NCBI GenBank assembly: GCA_029747585.1
Contig: JAPEVF010000175.1
Location: forward strand, 1-64,000
Reading direction: 5' to 3'
DNA: 64,000 bases
Source of the DNA: Pleurotus djamor
Taxonomy: Eukaryota; Basidiomycota; Agaricomycetes; Agaricales; Pleurotaceae
In this document: positions 11,662-23,539 of the stretch, one piece after another
Layout: each line of letters begins with the position of its first letter
How positions within the stretch are numbered: the first letter of the stretch is position 1
Notes under the pieces: model-generated
Databases searched by the model: none
Told to the model about the DNA's origin: nothing
Seen by the model: the letters and a program-made list of their open reading frames with translations, nothing else
Position numbers and translations under genes: made by a program

Positions 11662-12755
11662 CTACTTGGACTTGGTAGCCGACTTCCCAGTATTGTAACG
11701 GCGGGAGGTCGGCTTCGCTACCTGCTCGGTGCGAGAAGCGGTATCGTCACCCTCAGACGCGGGCTCGGTCTCTTCGACCACTCCTTTGGCACTGGCGGCT
11801 CCTTTAGCGGGGATCTTGATCAGAATCTTCTTGGGAGTGGATCCCTTTGGACAAGAGGTAGCCTGCGCCTCCGTGTCCTCGACGTTCTCGATATTGTCAG
11901 CATCACCGCTGGTAGACTTTCGGCCCTTCTTGGAGGTCCCTTTGGTCGACTTCTTGGTTGTCTTGGGACCAGAAACCTTAGCGGGGGCTGCGATGCTTTT
12001 GTGACTATTGGAAACGGAGGAACGTTTGGTGTTCTTGGTCTTCATGATCGTGACCGAAGGGGTGGATGCGATCGTATCCTCCACCGCATACCTGGCGTTC
12101 TTCTTCGGGACTCTGGTCGTCCGACGAGGGAGAGGCTTGGTTGGTCGTTCCTCTCCCTTATCATCGTCACTAGCCTTCTCCTTATCCTCTGGCTTTGGAC
12201 TCTTTGAAGACACGGTCACGGTATCCCGCTTCCTCTTCTTGGAAGTGCCACTCGATTCCCCAGGCTTATCGGTGGACGATTTCGCCTCAGAGGCTGGTTC
12301 AACCAGGCCCTCGTGCTCGGGGAGTTGTACATCGAGTGGAGCGGCGGACGCTTCGACGGAGCTGACTGCATCGTCGTGGGGGGCGATAACTTCCTCCGAG
12401 TTTGAGGTCGTTGTGCCATCGAGCTCGTCGGATTCGTGAGCGTCGTCGGTGGCGTCGTTGTCGTAGTCACTGGTGACACTTTCGCTGTCTCTGGCATCGT
12501 CGTCGAGACTACTCTCCTCACGGCCGGAGGAAACGTCAGTCATTCCGATCAGCCTTGCCTTCTTCGATCCACTCTCACGGCCACCTTCTTCCATGGTTCG
12601 GAGAACGTAGTTCCCATTGACGGACTTAGTGTCTGATAGAAGCTTAGTACTGCTGCTAGTACTGGGTAGGAACAATGAACTTGCTTACCCTTGTGGTAGT
12701 ACGCCTGGTACACCGGGGCGGTTTCTTGAATGGTGAAGGAACAGTCTTGAGACAT
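11662..12755 (-). CDS. Gene C: Lys/Ser-rich nuclear-type protein, paralog of A and B
   Basis: Exons 12755-12689 and 12632-11662 join across a 56-nt phase-1 intron (gtaagc to atcag) to give 345 aa beginning MSQDCSFTIQETAPVYQAYY. After the junction the order matches gene B: SGSKKARLIGMTDV basic patch, a long Asp/Glu/Ser stretch, a KKRKR-type NLS, a PTKPLPRRTTRVPKKNARY motif related to the IPLPRR motif of A, then a Lys/Thr/Ser-rich tail ending PTSRRYNTGKSATKSK. No known domain. The ATG is real and directly precedes the family intron. It shares its promoter block with gene A. Confidence 0.65.
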
Positions 12756-12847
12756 GTTTGAGATGTGTCAAGCGTTGTATCAAGGAGAATGAGGTCAGAG
12801 GAGCTTATAGAAGCTGAAGCTCTTTGAGATTAGATGAGTCGATGTGG

Positions 12848-12940
12848 TAGTGGGAGTAGTGGGTAGAGATGCGGAGGAACGGTTGAGAAACGATCGACCA
12901 CAAGTCGATCACCCCTTTAACGCGACCATGTGACTAAAAC
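12848..12940 (-). promoter_or_regulatory. Promoter block shared with gene A
   Basis: Upstream of gene C. GTGGGAGTAGTGGGTAGAGATG is followed, after a spacer, by CACCCCTTTAACGCGACC and ATGTGACT, colinear with 8366-8460. The E-box position reads CATGTG here and CACGTG in A. Function is inferred. Confidence 0.55.
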
Positions 12941-13114
12941 GTGCTGAAATCCAGATTTGGCAATTGCCTCGTTTCACGCCCATTGTTCTCAACTTTTCAT
13001 AAAACACCCCATTTCCTGTTTCCAAACGCGTTCTTTCGCCTCCAAAACTCGCTTATACCCTCAGTGATCCTCGAAAATGCTACTGAAAGTTGTTATACTG
13101 CAGTTTGATCAAGT

Positions 13115-13173
13115 TTTCTCGCGGTATCTGCGGCAACGCACTTGCAAAGCAATGCTGAGCAGTGTTTCGAGTC
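13115..13173 (+). repeat. Degenerate direct repeat, copy 1
   Basis: Begins TTCTCGCGGTATCTGCGG and contains GCTGAGCAGTGTTTCGAGTC. Aligned by eye without gaps to 13649-13707 it matches at about three quarters of 59 positions, and most differences are transitions. Confidence 0.5.
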
Positions 13174-13648
13174 ATTCTTTACGCAGGCGAGTATGCGGAC
13201 GCCATACATATATTGTACTCTTCTCAATCTACTTCTCACTTTACAGCATTCCTGACCATCTTCCTGACGAATTGTCACCGGAAATCATCCCCGTTTCGTT
13301 GGCGACCTGTCGACTCACTTGACCCTTCCTCTTTACGCGTTCTTCACAGTCCTGGTGATGTATGCGCTCTTACTACTCAATTTTTGGAAGAATCGACCTG
13401 AAACACGCGTAAATAGATGATTAGGACGCGAGGAAGCATCGAAAGACCTATAACCCCACAGCAAAGTGGGCGGTCACGTTGGGAGATGCATGCGAGCTAG
13501 TATGGATGCCACAGAATCGCTGTCTGCCTTTATCTCTATGTCTGGTAAGCTCACCGGACCTCCTGCTATGTTGATGAACTCTCAGTGTCTTCTGGTGCTG
13601 CCTAGTGGGGTGACATCGAGCTGAGTCCATAGTGCGCCAGCTTTCGCC

Positions 13649-13707
13649 TTTTCGCGGTATATGTGGTGAGGTGCTTGGAAGGCAGTGCTCAGCAGCGCTC
13701 CGAGTCA
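13649..13707 (+). repeat. Degenerate direct repeat, copy 2
   Basis: Begins TTTTCGCGGTATATGTGG and contains GCTCAGCAGCGCTCCGAGTC. It lies 534 bp after copy 1. A weaker third match may lie near 14134 (CGCTATATCTGTTGGTGAG). Confidence 0.5.
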
Positions 13708-14677
13708 ATTCAGAACCAAGTGAGTCGGTTGAAGCTATAAAATGCATCCTTCACTGACAAGGAGTCTTCTCTACCGTCAACTCTTTAGAGTCTCTTCTCT
13801 CGGTCAAACTTTCGCCAATCGCCGGCTTGCTTCGCTTCTTCCTACACATTATCAACCTCATCGTGACATATAGGCCCTTCGAACCTATAGCCTAGTGGAT
13901 GATCGTCGAACAATGGCTTTCGCCCTCGATTCCCATGTTACTCGATGACCGCTCGTCTAGCTGGTTGAATACTCACTATCATGCATATTGAGCACCATGC
14001 TTCGAACATACCCTTTGTGAGATCTACCCTTTATAACCTCTCCCTCGCCGTCATCTTGAGCCACTTGGTTCTACAGAAACGTTGAGGAAACTGTCATTCG
14101 TCGGAGCTCTGTCTTCCTAATCGAATTTTGCAACCGACTTTTCTCGTTCCCGCTATATCTGTTGGTGAGCTCAAGCTGATCGTCTATGCCTTCTTCCTCG
14201 TTTTTTTCTCAAAGGCTCGTTGACTGGAACTGGCCGAACGCTCTGATTCCTCCTATGTCACAGGAGATATCCCTGGCGATACTGTTGATGTCATCGACCC
14301 CGAGTAATCCGAAGTCGAACCATGTTCGAATTCAAACCACCACCATCCCAAGTCCTCCCTCACCATGAGGTCCCTCATGAAGATTCCTTTCGCTTGTCCA
14401 CATGCGGAGCTCTTGTTCTGTTCTAGAAACAAAGATAGCGCGAGAATGCGACGAACCTGGCCGATTCAATTTCAAAGGTACGCTCTTGCATTCCGGAATG
14501 CTACACCGCCTTCTACGCTATACGTCCCTATAAACTATACTAATAATGCTATGTTAATTTCGTAGATGTATCGTTGCGCTCGTCAACATCAAGGATGCTG
14601 GTATCAAAAAGAAGTCCCAAAAATCGAAGTTTATACAATGCAAAATTAACTGGTGTTGTTCCCAATCTCCATCCAAG

Positions 14678-15448
14678 CTATCGGACGTGGACGATGAGCG
14701 TGTCGTAGCCCTCTGGAGATTGGGAGAGGCCCATGAACGATGTCCTCGGTCCGAGGTAATCAAGGCGTTTAAGCACAGCACCTGTCAAGCCATTAGCGCT
14801 TGCTACCACCTGACTCGGGCCTTGCACCGCCGACCCCATCAAACCACGCCTCAACACGTCTTGCGACACCTCTACGCTCCTCAACTCACGAGACAGCGTC
14901 CACCACACATCCCAAACACACACTATACGACTCCCAGAGGGTGTTAGACGACTTCCATGAACGATTATTGGCCATGGGAAGTTGGGGATGAACAGAGTCA
15001 ATGATGGAAGTGGCGGCTCCGTGGCTGACTCGGACAACGCGTGAGTCATAGCCATGGTCATTGGTGGATCGGCCGCCAGGTCGTACCGGACGACGCGTCC
15101 ACTCGTGCAATCCAACAAGGGATGGATGCCAAGATGACGGGACGTCGTGAAGTTTTGTGGGGGAAGGGGGATCGTTGCGTATGGACCTCGGCCTCGGACG
15201 AGCGGTGGTGGTGAGGAGAGGGGATGAGAGGATGGTTCCGCCCTCCACGGAGTCGAGGAAGACGAAGCTGATGATGATGCTGAAGGGTACGCCACAGCTC
15301 TTTGCGAAACCGTTGGCTGCTGTTCCCTCGCAGTGGACGTCCCGGCCCTCGGTGCNGCGTTCGCGCGAGCACCCTGCCTCTGCTCGGTGCGCCTGATAGT
15401 TGGTGCCATTTGGTGGGCGGAAAGTGTGTATGTGACCTCGAAAGGCAA
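14678..15448 (-). CDS. DUF6699 domain protein
   Basis: Single-exon frame of 256 aa. The N-terminal ~105 residues are low-complexity (Ser, Pro, Arg). The rest shows the DUF6699 pattern of basidiomycetes: LGIHPLLDCTSGRVVRYDL at the start, ADPP, LTLFIPNFPWPIIVHGSR in the centre, VWDVWWTLSRELRSVEV, and a C-terminal hydrophobic DYLGPRTSFMGL segment. The fold and function of the family are not established. An internal ATG (MAPTIRRTEQ, about 15412) is an alternative start. One N lies at 15355. It stands alone in the gene-poor stretch. Confidence 0.7.
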   Translation of the reverse strand: MPFEVTYTLSAHQMAPTIRRTEQRQGARANXAPRAGTSTAREQQPTVSQRAVAYPSASSSASSSSTPWRAEPSSHPLSSPPPLVRGRGPYATIPLPPQNFTTSRHLGIHPLLDCTSGRVVRYDLAADPPMTMAMTHALSESATEPPLPSLTLFIPNFPWPIIVHGSRLTPSGSRIVCVWDVWWTLSRELRSVEVSQDVLRRGLMGSAVQGPSQVVASANGLTGAVLKRLDYLGPRTSFMGLSQSPEGYDTLIVHVR

Positions 15449-17750
15449 CGGGGGAAGTGTTGGGCTGTGAAGTGTTCACGCTGCGCTCAGTGAATGACCG
15501 TTCGGAGCATTCTCTCACCTCGGTCTCGTCGAGCGTCGAGGACCTTTGGTTTGGGGTGGTGTCTGACGGTGTACACCGTTCAGAGAGGCGTATTTGAGCG
15601 AGGATGTGAAGGTTTATGAGAGAAGGGACGAGGCGGTATGAATACTGCTTTGGCTGAAGGCTGCGCTCTCTTTATATAGCACTCCGAGGTGAGCAATTTT
15701 ATTTATTATTCGAAAAAACATATCTTTATTAATTATAGATATCCAGATATACCCACGCTTTCGATGTCCCTCTTTCGCGTCTTGCGAATACCTACCTTGT
15801 TTTTGAGGTTCCTTGGAATTGGATTTATACATCTTCTCGTTCGGGAGCTATCGACATATCGCGATCTCTCTATGTGACCTTGCATCACGGGCACCATTGC
15901 ATCTCGACCTCCACCCATATTAGTGACGGTAATAGGGTTCCCCCACGTGTGTCCAAGCGTGTCATTTGATCCCGTCGCCGCTTTCTCCTTCAGTCCCATC
16001 CCAGCTATTATCAAGATCCTAATGATCTTCCTCTTATTCCTCCCAACGTACAAAGATCAACACTGTTCCCTCCGCCGAGTTTTCACCAGGTATTCCGCCC
16101 AGTTTTTGGCGATGGCTAGTTATCCCCGTTCGGCGGGTGAGTCGCCTGGCACTTGAAGCGCCCAGCCGGATTTTAGAAGGCAAGGCCGCCTTCAGTCGCA
16201 ACTTGGGAACTCGAGCTTGGTGCGTTCTTCATATAGTAGAACTTAAAAAAGATACACTAACATGTGGGCGTTGTATAAGGCGATGCCGTGAAGTCAAGGA
16301 GCGTACGGCGTCAGTTTCCATTCTCTTATCCTTGTTTCTTTCCTCTTACTTGGTACCTTGAAGCATCTTATGCTCGACTGCCTATCCACTTACTTGGATA
16401 TTCCAAGTTACCGAGAAGTTATTTGGATGGTGCGCTCGTTGCTTTCTTTTTTCATTCACGCGCGCTCAAATAGACGCGCGGTTGATTGGTAACAGTGGCC
16501 ATTTAGCATCGAGGACCCTCTTCGTTCCACCTTCCCTTTTGCTGCCCAGGGCCGGGGCAGATTATGATCCCGCAGCCTCAGGATATCAGCGGAAGTGAAG
16601 TTAATCTCTGGTCCAATGATTGATTTACGCACAATTGTCTCATCGTCTCGCCATGACAACCAACAGGCAACCGTCTTTTCTCTAGACCGCAGAGAGTCGT
16701 GTCCCCATACCCCAGTAGATCGCGTGGGCTGGCTCAGAACTCGGACTCGGGCTGTCCTGGATTCCTCGATTCTGATCGGCATAGCCCCGGTACGCCTTCC
16801 CACCAATCAAGAGCACCCCTCATCACTGGCTTCGTCTTTGAATTCCGCTTTCCCCGCTTCGCACACACTCTCGTTGTGTGTATCCCGCGAAACCTCTGCA
16901 AGTTCTCGGGCTCGTCTTGCCCGATACCCTTCCAAGGGCCTTCTGCGGAACTGTGGGACGGATGACGCGTCGAGCCTTCCCCCAGCCCACATACTTATAT
17001 TATCCCTTGCTTTCAAGCTTCAAGGCTTCAAGGCTGCGTTTCCCGCGAATATGTCCATCTGAAGGTATGTGCGTCGTTTGTTGTACTCAGCTGTCATGAA
17101 AAGACTTTTCTTTGGCAGTGTTTACCCTCATCAATTCGTTGCCCACCTCCGCTGCACACGGCAAGTGTTTATCTCCATTCCCTTGCTCCTGTTTCTCCAG
17201 CTTTTGCGTTATGGTGTGCACATCTCCCCGAAGTCGATCTCCCTTCAATCCCCACGTATAGTGAGTTACAACCCTTGATAACTATCCATTTCTTCTTTTT
17301 TACTCTCCGTGTGGCGGTGTCGTTCTCGCTCACCCAGCGTCTGCCAACACCATGGTTCGTTGTTACTGCTTTCGGGTTTTCCACCCCATAGCGAATGCAG
17401 AATATTCACCTACATAGTGTGCATCGTGATCTCCTCGTGACTTATACGTATCCAATCACACTATTTTACCCTTCGCTCTTTTCGTTTTGCATGAACCTCT
17501 GCATCAGGCACGCACAAGACGGCCTTCGCACCAGTCCTATGCGGTCAGGTGTCCTTGACGACATCGCTTATGCGTTCCCGCACTGTGCATTGCACCATTC
17601 ATAGACAATCTAGCGGCTAGCCGCTATCCTCGCCTGAAGACTTTTTTTTTCGAGTTCATTCTTACTTTCTCCTTATGTCCTGTCATTTTGTGGGCCTAAC
17701 CGATTCCCTCCTTCCTTTAGCAACTGTTTCGACCCTTGATCATCCTTGGG

Positions 17751-17815
17751 TCTATTTATATGTCGGCATCCCACAGCACAGCACATCAACCCTTGTCTAC
17801 CAGACTGTCATCTGG
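17751..17815 (+). repeat. Degenerate repeat in desert, copy 1
   Basis: TTTATATGTCGGC, then CCCACAGCACAGC and CATCAACCCTTGT, resemble 21376-21440 (TTTATATGTTGGC, CCCACAGCACAGC, GTCAAGCCCTCCT) in the same order, about 3.6 kb apart. Confidence 0.4.
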
Positions 17816-20800
17816 GTCGTTCCGTTCACCCCCCTTTCGCCGCCGAACGTTATGCGGGGAAGTTGATTTGGTGTCCCGAGCGACGGACCCCCGCAAAACG
17901 ACTGTATTCAGACGGCGACACCGATACTTGGATTAGTTCAATACTCTCCCACTGCGTCATCCCCCTCTAGAAAACTTCTTTCTTTGACGTATATCTGCAT
18001 CCTGATATGGTAAGTATCCGCCATTTCCTACTTTGGCACTCAAAGTCATCACGCTTTTAGGAAATCCCCAGGTTCTTCACTTTTCTTGGGGAAGATTCAA
18101 TCGTGTTTCAGTCTGTTTTCAAGATCGTTGACAGATTGTGGTCATAATCTCAGCGCCCTCACGTACCGAATTTCTTCCCCCAGCCGATGCTAATTCTGAT
18201 GCTAGATATCGTTATATTTGACTCTCTCCGATGTACGTGATGCCAGCCAGCTTATCGCCCATTCCCGTTCCTTCGTCCCTTGAACGTAATTTCCATCAAG
18301 AAGCCGCGGGGGAGTGAGAGAGAAGGGGTCAGACCTAAGTAAGCATCATCCCTCCTTCACTCGCCATTCAGTCACTTCATTCTCCGTTCACGTTTTCTGT
18401 TTCAATGAATAATTGGAAGTGGCTGGTCAATCGGGTCCGTCTGCACCATTCCCGAAGGCCCATACAGCACCGTCTGCTTTTCGTTAGTATGACTGCGTTG
18501 GTTGGAAGTGAGGCCTCTCTTCGATGTCTCTTATCCCATTGACGGCCATGCATTCGCCAGAGTTACGACGCACGAACAGATTGAGCACGCGCACAGTGCA
18601 GCTATTATCGGCACTTTCCATGCCCCAGTGTTCCGCCGATGTCTCCATTTTATCTTTGTATTCGTGACTCTTGATTTCCTTTCGCTTGCTTTCTCAGTAG
18701 AAACGACGAAAGGGCGGAATCATTCGTCTGTGACATGTTCCTAGCCCCGATAAAACGGCTTGCGATGACTTCGACTCGCGATCATGTCAGGTGCGTCTGC
18801 CAAAAATACACCCACTTTATCTCATTGACAAAGAACACGGTGATAGACGAGAGAGTTCGACTTGTCCCCATCATACCTGTCAGGAACATTGGATCCTAAA
18901 CGGAAGATTGAACGTACGCTTGCGACCCCCAACCCATTGTTACGGAATCTGCCGTACATCACCAACTTACGGCAGCCTTCTAGTCTCCTACCAGTTCGTT
19001 TCATCCCTTCTTGTTGGTCTTCTCTGTGATCGTATTCCTCCCCTATGCTCACTCTATTGCTTATCTCATGGGAAATGGTGACTTTGCGGTTGTTTCTCTC
19101 GAGGTGTTCCTCGTCCCTTGATGTTGTCCCCGCTTGTAAGTACCAGTTTCCTCTCCCATGGTCTTACTTTCCCTTCCTCAGTAATACAACCCTTTTGCTT
19201 TCTAGTCTACCTATCGTCATGATGATGATGGTCGCACTCTATGCACCCCATCCTACCGACCCGCAAGAGATACGCAAATGGGATACGATGGCCCATGGGA
19301 ATAAAATTTCGGTCGCCGGGGCGAACATGAGAGGGGGATTTACTCTGTTCCCAACACGCGAACGATGAGCATTTGTTACAATGTCCGCCACAGCTTACTC
19401 TTGGCTACTTCTGGGATTGACTCGGCGCTAGCGCTTGATACACAGATTCGCCATAGCCGACACCTCTGAGTCTCTCAACTTGCAGACAATGTCCTCAATA
19501 TTCTCGACTCTCTCGGCCGTTTTTACCTCGCGCACAATGATACACCCGCTCTCGACACCAAAAGCACTTAGGGCGGCGTTGAAGTCGTCATTGATCTCCA
19601 TTTCCCCGTGCGTATATGTTGAGGCGTCAAATGGTTTGTTGCATCCGTCAGGGCGCGGTATAGTTCGGACAAGCTCGAGGCCGGTCTCTGACACTGACAG
19701 TTGCAGGAAGCGCTTCGGTTACTCTTGACCAGAATCCATGTCAGTTTCCCATCCCTGATGTTATTTCTGGCTGTAAATCTGACTATTCCCGACAAGACTT
19801 GAGGTTCGCCTCGTTGTGAACCAACAGGGGCCTACGTCATTTCTCCTTGGAGCATTCGCTAATTTTATTAGGCACACTATGCACAGGCTTGGTCGTTCGA
19901 AGGCTCGCAAATATCCATCTCAGTCTCACGCATGTCTGAACAGACGCTTCTCCAACATAGCCCCTTCGCAGGCATCTCAGGCAATTGATGTCATTCATTT
20001 TCTTCCCTCCGTGCTTTTGGTCCAGGAAGATGGATCCGGATTCACCACAATCCCGAAGCTTCACTGGGCCTCAGGCCCTGTATCAGTGGAAACTTCTCCT
20101 CCCCCGTGATGAACTTTCGTGCAACTGTCCTACCGTTTTTATCATAGCAACGGTTGTGTTTCCCTCCGCGGTAGGTGCACCGGCCATGTCAAACCAGTGG
20201 TGTGTGGTCATGTCGGCAAATGGTATCCTTCCATAGATATCTAGGATTCAAATTGTCTTGGGATTTCGAAACCCCAACATGTCACGTTGCCCCAAGTTCG
20301 CCATTTCGCCGCCCAGTCAAATTCATGGGAAGACTTCTTTATTCGTTTCCTTTGCTCATTCCGCTTGCCTCATGTACTTTCTATGAAACAGGTAAATCAA
20401 ATTCACGTTCGGCGTTGCGTCTTTAGTATGTTTGCATAAATGTGAGCTTCTGCGTCTTCTTATCCTGATTTATCTCTGAAGGTACCTTGTCCCCTGAGCT
20501 CTGCTCCCTTTCTGGTGTTGGCGTTAACTTACCCAGAAGAGTTGAAAGTCACCCTTTGATCACTGTAAATGATCGCCCGGCAGGGGCCAGTTCCAAGTAC
20601 GCACCCGACATCCGTCGCTCACGAGCTGTGATCGGGATACCCATGTCTCCATTGTTACCCAGATACGTCTCATGTCCCTTCTCTTCTACATGCCTATGCC
20701 CATCTGACCTCGACCATCCCCGTTTCTCCCTCTTCTCACCTCCGTTTTCCCTGTCTAGTCACCCGATCGTCCATGCAGCGGTGTTTCCTTCGGTTGCCCC

Positions 20801-21375
20801 ACAGACGCTCTTCCTTCTCTGGGATTCTTCATCTCACACTGCCTTCGACGAACCTACCCTACGTCCCTGCATAGACGCTAATTGATATCATAACAGGGAG
20901 TACTGGCCTAGGCGATAGGAAAATAATCCGGGTGATGTGAAGATCTTCGTCTCCGCTGTGACCTGATTGATGAGTATGGGGTTTCGCTTCGTTAGCCAAC
21001 CGTGCATGTCTTTTTCTGGTAACAATACCCTGTCTTGATCCGTCGAATCATCTCCCACCATTCTCATCGCTTTCCGTTTAATGTAAGAGACTTTAAACGG
21101 GCAATTGCCCGTTCAGTTCCACCATCTACTCGCTTATTCGATCGATATGTGTAGACAATTGAGCATTCAATATTCAATATTCAACCTTCATACACACACG
21201 ACCTGCCAAAGTCTATTCCCCAGCCCTTTTATCCCCTTTTGTTTGACCGGTGCCTGCCTTTGCGATGCTGGGTTCACCTCTTATTTATTCCTTCTACCAC
21301 GGCACTGGTTCCATCTCCTTTTCGGATGTGTTCTTGTTTCTCGGTGGCCATTGAAATGTCGAAGGTGCACTGTAT

Positions 21376-21440
21376 ATTTTTATATGTTGGCTCTGCCTCC
21401 CCACAGCACAGCCGTCAAGCCCTCCTGGTCCCGATGACAC
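21376..21440 (+). repeat. Degenerate repeat in desert, copy 2
   Basis: Partner of 17751-17815, with the same order of short matching blocks and small gaps. It suggests a larger duplicated, now eroded unit. Confidence 0.4.
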
Positions 21441-23539
21441 TTCATCGCACGATGTCATCACCAATCGTTCCTCCCTCTCGCCACTCGGTGGCTACTTGTC
21501 TACTCTGTGATCTAGCTTAGACACCTCAAAGACGTTTGCGCAACACCGACAGTAGCAATGGCTGAAGACAAGGTCCTCGTTGTCTCGTTGCCTTGTCTTG
21601 ATACCGTTTGACGCATGCGCCGAAGGAAACGTACTCGGCTTGACATTCAGAGGTCTGTAACCTAAATTCTGTCCGGGGATGCCTCCGCATCACAATTTAG
21701 GAAGCATACCCCAAGCATTCCCACACAGTGCCTTCCGATTTGTTCTTCAATCACCCTTTGGACCCTCCCGCTTGCCTCGCCTGTACGCCCGGTTAGTCTG
21801 TCTCTAAAAGGGTCATCCCCTCTTCTTCGGAAATCGCAGACACGGCATTCAATGTGATACCGCTTCAATCCAGGGTCCCAATGGTACGGGTTTGTACCTT
21901 CTACAGCTAGGATACGTCCAATTCTGCCCACTCCGCATTTTCTCGCGATCCCTTCAATTCACTAAGATTCAGAAGGGAGCTCTCCGGATATCGCCTGAGA
22001 GCCAATTGTATCTCTTCAGCGCTGGATTGCTTTCATTTTCCTTCTGTTTCCTTCAGTCGGTGGCGGTGTCCCTTCTCAGGCGTCCTCCCGTTCGTTTCTT
22101 CTCACACATGTTGTACTCGCAGCCGCAGTCGACGCCTTTCCATGCCTTTCCCCGAGTTGATTCTGTTTTGCACTGACACTGTCCCCATGCCATTTTAACT
22201 ACTTTGCCTCCTTCGTCTTTTTTTGGCCATGTCTGTCTGTCATCTGGATCGATCATTCGCTTGGTTGTAATCTTGGTGAGCTACCGTGCATATGTGCACG
22301 CAGTCTCTGTATCTTATCATTTTCCTCGCCTGCCAGATGACGATGCGTGTCCGGAGTCAGCTGGTCTTTGTCAAGGCGTTTCAACAACGCAGACCGTACT
22401 AGGTCCCCCCNGCCGTCTTCATGGACAAATACGGCTTAGAACCCTGTCATCTACATCTATTCTGCGTGTTAACCACAATATCATTTTAGACAATCATGCG
22501 CCCACACACTTGACATGAAACGTTTCCCCCTGGAATTGCGGTCCTCCGAAGCGATTTCTCCGTCCTGAATCGTTATCTTTGCCATGGTTTACTCCTTTCC
22601 CCGACGTTGGTGGAGGTAACGGCACGTTCTCTTTTTCCTCCCTGCAGTTCGTCCTTAGGTTCATCTAATAGCTCACTGTCGAAACCTGCCATTTGCGGTG
22701 ATTCCGTCCGACTTCTCACACGATCCATCTGCAGGAGAATGTGGGGTATCGATACGAGCAAGATACGAGCCTAGCCTGGTTTCTACGGAGGCTTGCTTAC
22801 AGCCTGCTGTTTAATGGTATCTCCATCAAATGTTCCTGACTTTAGCGAAACTAAGCGGGTATTAGGGAACACACATCACGGACAAAAGCCGCGGACCGGC
22901 CAACTGCCCGACCTATCATCCTGCCTTGATGCAAACCCCCGCTTCTGGTTGTCTGTGATCAAAAGTATCCTCCCCCGACGCCGCTAAGTCTACTATGTTC
23001 GATCATGATATCACATTCATCACCAAATGTGCATTACTTCAGTTCTCTTCCCACTCAGCGAAAGACCTCACGCACCGCGTCTACCTGAAGGAATTAAACT
23101 GAACCGAGCCGCGAACTCGACGAGACAATGACTTCGCACCAATAGTCTCCATTCCCTTTATTGTGTGTGTCCGCGTTCACTCTTTGGCCTTGTGCCTTTT
23201 TTTTCTCTCTCCAGGTGAACATGTTCCAAGGGGACGTGTCTCCCGTGATCACAGAAGCCAGCTCACTATCATCGGAGCCCTTTCACCTCCACCATACTAG
23301 AAATGGTGCTTCCTTGAGCACCATCTTTCGGTTAGCGTCCAATCCTGTCCTCCCTGTTCCTCTTCCCCTTGGCCCCTAATAGATAGATGCCGAAGGCGCC
23401 CGAAGATACCGACGGCGATCTTCTCCCAATCTTCTCCAGCACCTCCTTTCTGACAACTGGACAAAAGTACGTACACCAACCTCCCTTTGCCGTGGTTACC
23501 GCCGCCCAGTGTACTCACTTTCTTTCCTATCTCTACTCT

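Larger units (their letters stand above)
12941..14677. other. Gene-poor stretch with degenerate repeats
   Basis: No supported gene. It contains the repeat pair 13115-13173 / 13649-13707. A phrase at 14262-14302 translates as GDIPGDTVDVIDPE right after a splice-acceptor-like tcacag and could be a decayed exon, but no frame continues on either side. Confidence 0.35.
15449..23386. other. ~8 kb pyrimidine-rich gene desert
   Basis: I find no gene I can support. The plus strand is strongly pyrimidine-rich: hand counts of several 60-base lines gave 60-80% C+T (for example 80% at 20701-20760 and 75% at 19141-19200). Open frames are short and unrelated between lines. The longest plausible unmatched frame is 19428-19694 on the minus strand (88 codons, not low-complexity, no family recognised). 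A degenerate repeat pair is listed separately. The picture fits an old, decayed transposon or gene cluster, possibly minus-sense because coding strands tend to be purine-rich; this is inference. Confidence 0.4.

Noticed and set aside
19428..19694. 88-codon minus-strand frame with balanced composition
   Set aside because: Looks more protein-like than its surroundings, but there is no ATG-initiated start supported by context, no neighbour exon and no recognised family; kept only as a note.
20487..20885. 132-codon plus-strand frame in the desert
   Set aside because: Composition follows the local pyrimidine bias (Ser/Pro/Leu/Phe) with no motif and no splice partner.
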